Below, one piece after another: positions 26,801 through 35,400 of a stretch of DNA of 50,231 nucleotides. The stretch is from NCBI GenBank assembly GCA_964346375.1, contig CAYFUL010000003.1, forward strand, positions 1 through 50,231. Direction: 5' to 3'. A program made the translations under genes and the position numbers. The notes under the pieces were generated by a model. That model saw only the letters and a list, made by a program, of their open reading frames with translations, did not search any database and was not told where the DNA came from. Position 1 is the stretch's first letter; every line of letters starts with the position of its first letter. Source of the stretch: CAYFUL01 sp964346375. Its GTDB lineage: Bacteria; Bacillota; Clostridia; Tissierellales; Peptoniphilaceae.

Positions 26801-27359
26801 TATACTAATAGTAGATAACGAGCTATATGCAAATACAGGCGGACAAGCGTCAAAGGCAACACCAAAGGGATCAGTTGCACAATTTGCAGCAAGTGGAAAG
26901 AAGACATCTAAAAAGGATCTAGCACTACTTGCAATGGCATACAAGGACGTATATGTAGCGAAGGTTGCCCTTGGAGCAGATATGAATCAAACTCTAAAGA
27001 CAATAAAAGAGGCAGAGGAGTATCCAGGAACATCAATTATAATAGCCTATAGCCCATGTATAAACCATGGAATAAAGAAGGGTATGAGCCATGCACTATA
27101 TCAACAAAAGGACGCAGTAGAGGCAGGATACTGGTCACTATTTAGATATAATCCAGCTCTACTAGCAGAGGGCAAGAACCCAATAACCATAGACTCAAAA
27201 GAGCCAACAGAATCCTACGAAGAATTTATCGAAGGAGAAGTAAGATATGCATCCCTAAAGAGAGTAAACCCAGAAAATTGGGAAGAACTATTTAAAGGTT
27301 CAGAAGAAGATGCAAAACAGGCAATAAAAACCTATGAGGAATTAAGGGAAGAGTTTTAA
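23832..27359 (+). CDS. nifJ: Pyruvate:ferredoxin (flavodoxin) oxidoreductase
   Basis: This 1175-residue homodimer-type PFOR oxidises pyruvate to acetyl-CoA and CO2 and passes electrons to ferredoxin, a core reaction of anaerobic fermentation. Domains in order: N-terminal transketolase-like (GIYPITPSSPMAE), central gamma domain, two 4Fe-4S ferredoxin motifs (CIQCNRCSFVCP and CTGCGNCVEACP), and a C-terminal TPP-binding domain (CSQAWG, MFGGDGWAYDIGYGG, NTGGQASKATPKG). The start at 23832 follows AAAGGAGAAAAA. An in-frame upstream ATG at 23793 falls in remnant sequence. Ile codons drift from ATT to ATA toward the 3' end. Confidence 0.97.
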   Translation: MEKIFKTMDGNEAAAYASYAFTEIAGIYPITPSSPMAEVVDKWSVEGKKNIFGKPVNLIEMQSEAGAAATMYGALESGSLATTYTASQGLALMIPVIYRAAGSFLPGVYHVSARTLGTNVLSIYGDHSDVMACRQTGAAMLASASVQECMDLGAVAHLSAIKGSMAFMHFFDGFRTSHEVQKIRVNDYEDLKKLVDKEALKRFRKNSLNPERPVQRGIVQNSDTYFQMKEAGNHYYNELPEIVEYYMDELNKLNGTDYRLFNYYGAEDAEEVIIAMGSVSGVAMDVVDELNSRGEKVGYLQVHLYRPFSIKHFLNEMPKTVKKITVLDRTKEPGATGEPLYVDVVSAYGNEENAPKIYGGRYGLASKDVDEKQINAVFQNMKQPEPKNGFTVGIVDDVTFLSLPIDESFRISRTRTISCRFWGLGSDGTVGANKNSIKIIGDHTDKYVQAYFEYDAKKSGGITKSNLRFGDEPIKSSTIVKQGDFVACHNQSYIGKYQMAQEVKPGGTFLLNTSWTVDELEEKLPTEVKKYIAENNVKFYIINASEIAREIGLGNRTNTILQSAFFKLAEIIPMEDAEKYMKEFAYKSYANKGDEVVNMNYEAIERGYKKLVKVEVPSSWATLEEEVEEIDENLDSYVRDIMIPVNAQRGDELPVSLFVEYADGHLPVGSSKYEKRGFSTIVSSWIPENCIQCNRCSFVCPHAAIRPFLLTEEEVGDAPESYNSIPAKGKGYEEYQFKINVSPYDCTGCGNCVEACPAKNKALQMADFEEQQAEAINWEYSVTLPTKKIAGNLFTIKESQFKQPLLEFSGACAGCPQTSYSKLLTQLYGDRLYMANATGCSQAWGAGFPQTPYTKNEDGFGPAWSNLLFENNAEFSLGQCLSAKYQREKIREALEKIAEAVDDTEIKNSVDEWVKNYDDGSRTTELSERVVAALENNNLDGEAKELKDFVLEDVELMPKKSMWMFGGDGWAYDIGYGGLDHVLSLGEDVNILIVDNELYANTGGQASKATPKGSVAQFAASGKKTSKKDLALLAMAYKDVYVAKVALGADMNQTLKTIKEAEEYPGTSIIIAYSPCINHGIKKGMSHALYQQKDAVEAGYWSLFRYNPALLAEGKNPITIDSKEPTESYEEFIEGEVRYASLKRVNPENWEELFKGSEEDAKQAIKTYEELREEF

Positions 27360-27383
27360 TAATTTAAATATAAGATTAGAAAA

Positions 27384-27416
27384 TACCAGAGTTAGTAGTA
27401 TAGCTCTGGTATCTTT
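27384..27416 (+). terminator. Terminator of nifJ
   Basis: TACCAGAG and CTCTGGTA pair around a 12-nt loop and run into a T-rich stretch. Confidence 0.75.
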
Positions 27417-27568
27417 ATATTTTTAAATTGCGTATATAATATATGCAAGAAGTAAATAAAAAACTCGCAAGGCAAGTAAAAAGATTTTATAAGAGAATTT
27501 AGAATATAAAATATTTTGAAAAGAGGTAGGTAAAAATAGTACCCTTAATAAATTAAAGTAATAATAAT

Positions 27569-27591
27569 TTATGCTACATATTGTAGCATAA
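27569..27591. promoter_or_regulatory. Perfect inverted repeat, possible operator
   Basis: TTATGCTACA and TGTAGCATAA form two perfect 10-bp arms separated by TAT. The site ends 24 bp before the -35 box of the RNA/AbiF promoter. The TACA-N3-TGTA core is of the kind bound by dimeric repressors. It could instead be a small hairpin. No regulator gene is adjacent. The rest of 27417-27615 shows no gene that I can support. Confidence 0.4.
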
Positions 27592-27615
27592 AAAGTATTA
27601 CACAATATATAGTAC

Positions 27616-27644
27616 TTTACATAAATGAAAAATCTCTTTATAAT
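27616..27644 (+). promoter_or_regulatory. Consensus promoter of the AbiF-associated RNA
   Basis: TTTACA (27616-27621), exactly 17 bp, then TATAAT (27639-27644). Transcription should begin near 27650, giving an RNA that starts about 14 nt before the first hairpin. Confidence 0.8.
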
Positions 27645-27649
27645 TTTAG

Positions 27650-27727
27650 GTAGAGATGAAGTAGTAGCGATTCTGCGGAAAAGCTACGAAGCCTTACCTA
27701 TCTGCGGAGAAGTAAGGCTTTTTTTTA
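27650..27727 (+). ncRNA. Twin-hairpin structured RNA upstream of abiF (candidate abiF RNA / RNA antitoxin)
   Basis: Hairpin 1 pairs GTAGC (27664-27668) with GCTAC (27683-27687) around a 14-nt loop. Hairpin 2 pairs AAGCCTTAC (27689-27697) with GTAAGGCTT (27712-27720), also around a 14-nt loop, and runs into a T tract, making it an intrinsic terminator. The loops are GATTCTGCGGAAAA and CTATCTGCGGAGAA and share TCTGCGGA. A consensus promoter precedes it, and the AbiF ribosome site follows within 10 bp. Position, size and terminator fit the computationally described abiF RNA class and the logic of RNA-antitoxin modules. No covariance search was run. Confidence 0.7.
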
Positions 27728-27739
27728 TAGGAGAAAAGA

Positions 27740-28719
27740 ATGAGCAAACCATTTAAAACGTATAGACAACAATTGAGAATATTGAGAGGAAGAAATGTAA
27801 CCATTACTAATGGATCAAAAGCAATCTCAATACTAAAAAGAGATAATTACTACAATATCATAAACGGATATAAAGACATTTTCCTAGATATTGAGAAAAC
27901 CAAGATAAAAGAAGAAGATTATTATAAAGATGGTACGACCTTTGAACATATAGATTCCTTTTTTTATTTGATCGAGAGATAAAGTCTATCTTAATGAAAT
28001 ATTTATTAAGAACTGAAAATATAGTTAAATCAAAATTATCCTACTATTTTTCTGAAGCTAGTAAGCAAGCTTTTTCTTATCTTAACGTTCCCAATTATGA
28101 TGATAAAGATATTCAAAATTCAACAAAACTAATTGCAATACTAATAGATGTAATTAGTCAGGATACAAATTTTAGAAAGGAAGAAACAAGATTTACACAT
28201 TATATTAATAAACATAAGGAGATACCTCTCTGGGTATTAATAAAGAAATTAACATTTGGATAAATGTCTTTCCTATACAAGCAAGTTAAACCTAATATAA
28301 AAGAACAGGTAAAAGAAGAAATTTTACATGAACTTAAAAAGGAATATCAAATAACTATCGATGATATGACAATTGAATTAGATGAGATACTAAATTTTTT
28401 AAGTGAATGTAGAAATATTTGTGCTCATGATGAAAGATTGTTTAATACCCTTTTTAAAATTAATAAAAAGAAAATATATAGAATACATTATGAATTGATT
28501 GACGATAGATATATATTTAAGTCTAGGACATTTGATGTATTTCTTTTGCTAAAATTATTTTTGACCAAAAAAGACTTCTTTAAAATGACAAGAGAATTAA
28601 AAACTAACATTTATGACTTAGATAAAATGCTAAACTCATCCCAATTTAATAAAGTACTCATAGAGATGGGATTTCCTAAAAATTGGGAAGAAATAATGAA
28701 GAATTTCCTAATTCACTGA
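27740..28719 (+). pseudogene. abiF: AbiF/Abi_2-family HEPN abortive-infection protein, interrupted twice
   Basis: Three consecutive reading frames spell one AbiF-like protein of about 325 residues. The start is KPFKTYRQQLRILRGR and NYYNIINGYKDIFLD, the middle (from 27994) KYLLRTENIVKSKLSYYFSE and PLWVLIKKLTFG, and the end (from 28264) contains ECRNICAHDERL with the HEPN RNase motif RxxxxH (Arg codon 28411, His codon 28426). A missing T in the T7 run at 27959-27965 shifts the frame. Restoring it gives SFFLFDREIKSILMKYLLRT. An in-frame TAA at 28261-28263 is followed at once by ATG. A GGAG site precedes the first ATG. The HEPN part could still be made by reinitiation, but the full protein cannot. 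Confidence 0.8.
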
Positions 28720-28807
28720 AAGACAATGGTTTGTTTAATAGCCTTAGAATAAATTATGTCCAATATAAAGACATATGGTACAAGGATAAAAATTAAGGAG
28801 GAATAAT

Positions 28808-29625
28808 ATGGCTAAGAAAATTAAGGATGCAGATGGAAATGTTTACGTAAGAAAAAACCATTTTACAAAAGGATTTGGTTTATTGCACTAGTTGTAATAG
28901 TTTTAGTAGGAGTATTTGGAGGAGGTAAAGATAATAATACAGAAAAAACTGGTACGGTAGAAAATTTAAATACTGAGAATAATATACCGAGCAATACAGA
29001 AAATATCTCAAATAGCGAAGTAGCTACTATAACAGACGAAAATTATGCTATGTATAATGAAATTATGGAAGAGCTAAATAGCCAATATGAAAGGGAAGAG
29101 GACGAGGTTTTATCAGAAATCGCACCTAGATACAATATGACTCTAGAAGAAATAAAAAGTTTTATGTTAGAAAATATGGACGGTGCAATAGAACGTGATC
29201 GACAAGGGTTAGAAGTAGCTCAGAAAGAAAATAAAGAATTTTTAGACAAATACCGTATATCAGTAGGAACATCAGCTCAAGAATTTATAGAAGAAACATT
29301 TGAAAAACAAAAATTAGCTGGATTTGCACCAAGCACAGGCTTTAAAGTTGTAATATACAGCGATGATCCAACACATGATAAAGATGGAAATGTCTATCCA
29401 TATAGTTTTTTAGTATCGGGAAGATATGAAGAAAAAGGTTCAGGTGCTCTTAAAGACTTTTTTATGACTGTAGCGTATAAAAATGAGGAAGATATTAAAA
29501 ACTATAAAGCATTCTGTCTACAATATATAAATCAAGATACCGATAAATTTTTTAGTGTAATAAATGAAGAGGAAGATATTTTTCTAAAATTACAAAAAAC
29601 TCTAACAGAAACTGAGCAAAAATAA
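28808..29625 (+). pseudogene. Membrane-anchored protein of unknown function, frameshifted
   Basis: The gene starts MAKKIKDADGNVYVRK after AAGGAGG. In the A6 run at 28852-28857 the frame is lost. One extra A gives KKPFYKRIWFIALVVIVLVG, a cytoplasmic basic stretch and one transmembrane helix. The same frame then continues through a Thr/Asn/Glu-rich linker to a 190-residue acidic extracytoplasmic domain. That domain contains a charged helix (EEDEVLSEIAPRYNMTLEEI) and FKVVIYSDDPTHDKDGNVYP. As written, the first frame stops after 27 codons. A start at 29050 would give only the soluble part. I do not recognise the C-terminal domain. It follows abiF by about 90 bp and may belong to the same island. 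Confidence 0.65.
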
Positions 29626-29790
29626 TGATGTTAAAGATGCTAAAAAAATTCAATTAATAGATTTAAAATGCCAAAAGGTAGTAAGATAAATTAGATTCTT
29701 TCCAAGAACAATAGAATTGTAGTATAGACATGTAAAAATATAGGACCACAAAATAAAAATATGTTTTTTTGTAACGTACCAACACCATTT

Positions 29791-29806
29791 CCCCCAGTTA
29801 TGGGGG
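29791..29806 (-). terminator. Hairpin downstream of tRNA-Thr
   Basis: CCCCC and GGGGG pair around AGTTAT. On the minus strand it lies about 29 bp past the tRNA 3' end. The following T tract is weak. The remaining bases of 29626-29834 show nothing else that I can support. Confidence 0.4.
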
Positions 29807-29834
29807 TATTTTAAAATTATAAAATGGCATAAAA

Positions 29835-29910
29835 TGGAGCTACTGACGGGACTTGAACCCGTGACCTCCACATTACCAATGTGGTGCTCTACCTGCTGAG
29901 CTACAGTAGC
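29835..29910 (-). tRNA. tRNA-Thr (anticodon GGT)
   Basis: The minus strand folds as a 76-nt tRNA. The acceptor stem is GCTACTG/CAGTAGC with discriminator T and encoded CCA. The D arm contains AGCTCAGCAGGTAGAGC. The anticodon stem CCACA/TGTGG encloses loop TTGGTAA (anticodon GGT). The T arm contains GGGTTCAAGTCCC. Its 3' end faces the AbiF island. I found no duplicated tRNA tail on the other side of the island. Confidence 0.95.
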
Positions 29911-29919
29911 AATATTTTA

Positions 29920-29948
29920 ATAGTAATGTAAAAACGACGAAAAGTCAA
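29920..29948 (-). promoter_or_regulatory. Promoter of tRNA-Thr
   Basis: On the minus strand TTGACT (29948-29943), 17 bp and TACTAT (29925-29920) lie just upstream of the tRNA. The region is shared with the upstream side of addB. Confidence 0.6.
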
Positions 29949-29967
29949 ATTATTTAGGAGGATTATT

Positions 29968-32448
29968 TTGAACCTAAGGGATTTTTTAAATAGTTATAAA
30001 TTTGAAGAGAAGATTATTTTTGAAAAGGGTACTTTTTTTACCGAATCCTTAAAGGACCTTGCAATTAAGGGCGATTTTTCCCTTGCAGTCGATGTTGTAA
30101 ATCTAAGGGGTTTTGTAAATGACAGGGCTATTTCCATGGAGATTAGTCCCTTGGAAGATTCTGAAGGCATTACCCTTATTTTTAAGATTATTAAGTCATC
30201 AAGCCTTAATGGTTTTTTAAAGTACTATGGGAAAAATAATCTCTCTCTAAAACTTGCTAGAGGAATTTTTAATCTTATTATAAATATTAAACTTGCCAAT
30301 GGAAACGTAGAGTATATTTCTGGCAGTGATAGAATCGACGACTTTGTATATATTTTTAAAAGGTACGAGGAATTAAAAGACTCTCCAGATTACGCTGATG
30401 TACTAGATTTACTAATGGAGAAAGATTTTTCCGGGGTCTTTGCCTGTGGAGACTTTTTAATTTCTCAAAAGGAGGAGGATTTTTTACGCCATATTAACTG
30501 TGTGAAATTAGATCTTCCCCCAAGTGATTCTCTAAATATTTCCAATGTAAAATTAATTTCATACAAGGATTTAAATAGTGAAGTTCTACAGACTCTTTTA
30601 AACATTAGTAACTCTACTTCTAAAATTGACGATGTGGAAATTATCTACTCCGTTAAGGATTATCTTCCTCTTATTAAAAATTATTGCAGCCTACTAAATA
30701 TTCCCATCTACGGCGTAATGGATAGCTGTGAAAATAGTAAGGTCTATACTCTTGTGGAACTCCTTTCCCAGTGGAATAAGTCTGGCTATAGATTTTCTCA
30801 ATTTAAAAAGATTATGGACCTTGGAATTTTTAACGTGGACTTTGAAAATCTTTATAACTACTCCGATATTTTAGGGGGCGAAAATATTTACAGAGTTCTC
30901 TTTACTGAAAGTAGACAGGTGGAATTTTTAAACCTACTTTTTTCTTCCTCTCCAATTTATAGGGAAAGCTTTAATTTTGTTCTAGGCAGCTTTGTAAATT
31001 TACTCAATATTTTTTTCAGCAAGAATTCCCTTCGTACTGAGGACTCCTATGCAATTACTGCCCTTAATACTGCTCAGGGGATCTATAATTTAGACGAGGT
31101 AATGGATACTGGAGAAATTTACGATACCATTCTTGAAATTCTTCGCTCCACTATTATTAAAAGCGACCAGGAGGGAATTAAACTCCACAGTATTTCTGAC
31201 TCCTTTAAAATTTCCGGGAGCAAGGTCTATGTTTTAGGTCTTAATGCTGAATACTTTCCAAGGGAGGAGAGGGAGAATCCTCTACTAAATGACTTTGAGC
31301 TTAATTTATTCTCCCCCAGTGTAATTAACGCAAAAAAAAGAGGCGATGAGGCCATTAAAAATGGATATAGGAGTTTAAATTCTTCTAATACAGAGTTTAT
31401 TATCTCTAAGTGCGATTTTAACTCTAAGGGAATTGAACTTACTCCCTCTGGAATTTTTAGTGAACTTGGAGAATCAGTTGCTTATGAAAATAAAATGGTG
31501 CACTTATTAGATGAGAAGTCCATGGATAGTAATTTTTCTCTTGCTGAAGATGAAGTAAGGGATATTTTTAATAACCATGTCTTCTCTCCAACTTCCCTTG
31601 AAGAACTTATTAGATGCCCCAAGTGTTTTTTCTACAAGTATATTTTAAAATTTGCTCCCTATTCTGAGGAAACTCTTGAAGATAATACTTGGCTTCCTGC
31701 CTATGAGGGTGGAAATTTAGTCCATGAAACCCTTAGAAGATATGTAGATAATGTTATGGAAAAGGGACATGGAACTTACTTTGATGAGTTTGAAATTCTT
31801 ATGAATATTTTCGATGATGTATGCGGTGAATTTCTTTCTAAGTATCCTCCCGGAAAGTTAGGGGATTTTCACTACTATAAAAATATTTACGAGGGTATGA
31901 TTCTCCATGGCTTTGACAATATGAGCCATCAATTTGACGAAAATAGAAGGTACCTTGGTACGGAGTTGTCCTTTGGAAATTCTAAAAGTACCCTTTCTAA
32001 AGACCCTGTAACTATTCAGGTTGGAAAGTATAATTTAAAAATAAGAGGTACTATTGACCGAGTGGACTATGACGGTGAAAAGGTATTTATCGTCGACTAT
32101 AAGACTGGTAGTCCGCTAAGCTTTATTAATAGATTTAGTAAGGGAGAAATTATTCAGACTGAAGTCTACAAGATGGTATTTAAAAATTTTCTTGGGAAAT
32201 TTGGTTTAGATGACTCTACGGAAATTTTTCCCGTATTTGAATTTTTACGCGATGGCTCCTACGAAGTTTTAGAAGGGGGAAATGGAATTAGTAGACTTGA
32301 ACGAACTATTGACCTTGTAATGAAAAGGGGTTTTATCTCCGTTAATGAGATGAAAAATCTTGGAGATGAATTTTTAGACTTAGAACTTACTAGTGAGGAA
32401 ATTGAATCTAGGCATAAGTATAGCGAGTATAGGGAGGTGTGTAGATGA
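29968..32448 (+). CDS. addB: AddB/RexB-type nuclease subunit
   Basis: The 826-residue protein is the B subunit of the AddAB helicase-nuclease that resects double-strand breaks and recognises Chi. The N-terminal half is a degenerate helicase-like region with no Walker A motif. The C-terminal half is a PDDEXK_1 nuclease (FSPTSLEELIRCPKCFFYKY, GNLVHETLRR, IDRVDYDGEKVFIVDYKTGS). It is shorter than the roughly 1,150 residues of well-known AddB proteins. The usual C-terminal CxxCxxxxxC iron-sulfur cysteines are absent, with only one Cys near the end. The start is TTG with AGGAGG upstream. It overlaps addA by 4 nt (ATGA). Confidence 0.88.
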   Translation: MNLRDFLNSYKFEEKIIFEKGTFFTESLKDLAIKGDFSLAVDVVNLRGFVNDRAISMEISPLEDSEGITLIFKIIKSSSLNGFLKYYGKNNLSLKLARGIFNLIINIKLANGNVEYISGSDRIDDFVYIFKRYEELKDSPDYADVLDLLMEKDFSGVFACGDFLISQKEEDFLRHINCVKLDLPPSDSLNISNVKLISYKDLNSEVLQTLLNISNSTSKIDDVEIIYSVKDYLPLIKNYCSLLNIPIYGVMDSCENSKVYTLVELLSQWNKSGYRFSQFKKIMDLGIFNVDFENLYNYSDILGGENIYRVLFTESRQVEFLNLLFSSSPIYRESFNFVLGSFVNLLNIFFSKNSLRTEDSYAITALNTAQGIYNLDEVMDTGEIYDTILEILRSTIIKSDQEGIKLHSISDSFKISGSKVYVLGLNAEYFPREERENPLLNDFELNLFSPSVINAKKRGDEAIKNGYRSLNSSNTEFIISKCDFNSKGIELTPSGIFSELGESVAYENKMVHLLDEKSMDSNFSLAEDEVRDIFNNHVFSPTSLEELIRCPKCFFYKYILKFAPYSEETLEDNTWLPAYEGGNLVHETLRRYVDNVMEKGHGTYFDEFEILMNIFDDVCGEFLSKYPPGKLGDFHYYKNIYEGMILHGFDNMSHQFDENRRYLGTELSFGNSKSTLSKDPVTIQVGKYNLKIRGTIDRVDYDGEKVFIVDYKTGSPLSFINRFSKGEIIQTEVYKMVFKNFLGKFGLDDSTEIFPVFEFLRDGSYEVLEGGNGISRLERTIDLVMKRGFISVNEMKNLGDEFLDLELTSEEIESRHKYSEYREVCR

Positions 32449-35400
32449 TTGAAAATATTTTAAATGAGGAAGAGAAAAGAGACGCCCTTATTAATTTAAA
32501 GTATAGAGAAAATACTCTAGTTGAAGCTGGAGCGGGAGCAGGCAAAACCTATATTCTCGTCAATAGAATTTTAAACCAAGTTGGAAGTGGAGAGTTTAAA
32601 ATCCACGAGATTGTGGCAATTACCTTTACCAATAAGGCGGCGGGGGAGATGAAGTCGAGGATTCAATCGGACCTTGTAAAAAGGGAGAACTCCTCTACTG
32701 GAATTGAGAGGGAACGATACAGAGAGGCAATTAAAAATTTTCATAGAATGAATATCTCTACGATCCACTCATTTTTATTAAAGCTAATTTCTGCAAGACC
32801 TCTCGACTGTGGGCTGGGTTTAAATTACACCATAGTTGACGAGTTAGAAAGGGACAGGGAAATTGCAAAACTATTTGGGGAATTTGAAAAGGAGGAATTT
32901 TTAAAGTACCTTAACCCAAGGGCGGCGACTATTTTTAACGAAGTAAAGGAAAAACATGAGGTGCTCTATGGTTTTAAAGACGCATATTTAAAACCAGGCT
33001 ACTCTACTCCTTCTATACTTGATTTAGACCTTGAACCCTATACTATCGAGGAGTATTCAGATGATTTAGATACCCTTTTTAGAGAGCTATACAGTAGTAT
33101 TTTTTCCATACTCTTTCCAACGAGGGGAATATTATTAAAAGATGCCTACGATATTTTAATGAACATTATTAAACATGGTAGTAATACAAGGCTTTTTAAC
33201 TCCTATATGGAAGATCTTGCAAGGTATTATTTAAAAAGAGAGTCCATTTTTTCAAATAGACCTGCAAAGCCAAGGGATTTGGAGAAGGAATATTTTGAGG
33301 AGAAAAAGCATATTTTTAAGGAGCATAGGGAAGAATTTTTAGAAGCTGAGGAAGAAATTAGGGAGAGTATTTTAAAGTGCTATTTAATTCGTAGAGAGTG
33401 GATTTACGGGGCATATACTAATGGCTTGGAGAATTTTATAGATTACTATAACATAAACTATTCAAAGGACTTCGCCGGAATTTCCAACGACGATATTATC
33501 TACCTGGGCTTAAAATTAATAGAAAAGGAATCTCCGAGAAAGTATTTTCAAAATAAGTACAAGTACTTTTACATTGACGAATTTCAAGATACGGATTTAA
33601 TTCAGTCTAAAATATTTTTATCTTTAATCTCTACAAATAGAGGCGACCTTTCTACAACTGATATAGGAGATTTAAATTTAAAGGACAATTCAATTTTTTT
33701 AGTAGGAGATCCAAAACAGTCCATCTATAGATTTAGAGGGGCAGATTTAAATATATACTTTGACGTAAAAAATAAGTTTATAAAGGGAGAAAATTCCCTA
33801 GTAGTGGAGTTAAATAAATCCTTTAGGTACAATAAAAATCTTGCCGATTATTTTTATGAACTCTTTAAGGAGACTTTAAAGGATAAAAATCCAACTCTTA
33901 TGCCAATAATTACAGAGAAGCCTAAAAGAAACGAAGGGCTATATGGGGTAAAATTTCCAATAGTTTCAAGGGGAAAACTAGAGGAGGAATTTGAAAGGCT
34001 TTACGGGGAATTAATAGAGGAGAAAATTCTAGTAAAGGAAGAATACTTAAAAGGCATAAAAAATGAAGCAGAGGATTTATTTCCAGAAGTTCGTACATTA
34101 TTTTACTTCTATGTAAAAACTGGGGGATTTAAAAGGTATATTATAAAAAATTTTGAAAAGCTAGAGAAAAATAATCTGGAAAAAATAATGGATAGAATTT
34201 CTCCCGATGACTATAGAATAATTTACGGGGAATGTATAAAGATGCTAGTGGATAATCTACTAGAACAATATATTTCAGACGGAGAGGGGAAACTAAGACG
34301 TGTTGAACCAGAGGATATATTGATTTTAACCAGCCTAAAATCCACAATAGAGTCCATAGAAAATGCGATGAAGGACTACTATAAACTAAACGCATCTACG
34401 GTAAAATACTACGGAAGTTTAAACGGGGTTATATCCCTTAGAATCCTTATGGAATTTCTAGCAAGGCCAAGTAGAGGTACACTACTAAATGGAATTTTTA
34501 GACTATATAATCTTACAGAAAAGGAGCGGGAAATACTTCTAGACTTTGACGAAGAAAATAGGGAGTTGGAATTTAAGGACTATATGGAAAAATTTATAGA
34601 CCTTCCCATAAAATTTACCGCCATTACCAAGGGATATAGTATGTTAAATGACTTTGGAAAATATATACTATACCTCTCCCATAATTATAGTGAGTTGTTA
34701 CTAAGGACAGAGGGATTAAACGAAAAGAAATTTGAAATAGAGGTACTGTTAAATCTCCTTAGAGAAAATATTTCTACTACATCTCCAATAATACTACTAA
34801 ATAAAATAATGGCACTAGAGGAAACAGAAGTGCCAATAAATCCATCAGAGGGCATACGAATTATGAACATTCATAAATCAAAGGGACTAGAGGGAGAAAT
34901 AGTAATATTGGTAGAGGATTTAGCTAAAACTTTTAGAAAGGGAACCTACTTCGACTACGAGACGAAGAAGGGATACTATTCCTTTGCCGGAGAGAGAAAT
35001 TATGGAAATAAAATAGAGTATAGTGACGAGGAAATTTTTGCAAAGGACGAGTTTGAAAATTCCCTAGAGAAAACTCGCCTAGACTACGTTGCAACAACTA
35101 GGGCAAAGGAAGCACTATTTATAATTTCAAAAAAGGGAAGAAATTCAAAATACTATACAGGAGAAAATATAGGCAGTAGTCTATTTAGAATCCAACCGGG
35201 AGGAAGTCCACCATTAGAAATTTATAGAGAGAAAACCTATGGAGAGGAATTTTTTAAGGAAAGAAAATTTGACTACAAGGTAAAATACCTCTCCCCAAGT
35301 AAGTTGGAAAAGGGAGAGAGTGTAGAATATTTATTTAGGGAGGAATTACGCCCCTATGGGAAGGAATTTGGAACAATATTTCACTCCCTAATGGAAAAAT

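Noticed and set aside
29650..29871. Open frame on the minus strand starting MEVTGSSPVSSS
   Set aside because: It starts inside tRNA-Thr and is the usual chance reading of a tRNA T arm.
29835..29910. tRNA-Thr as the attachment site of an integrated element carrying abiF
   Set aside because: No integrase and no repeated tRNA 3' segment on the other side of the island.
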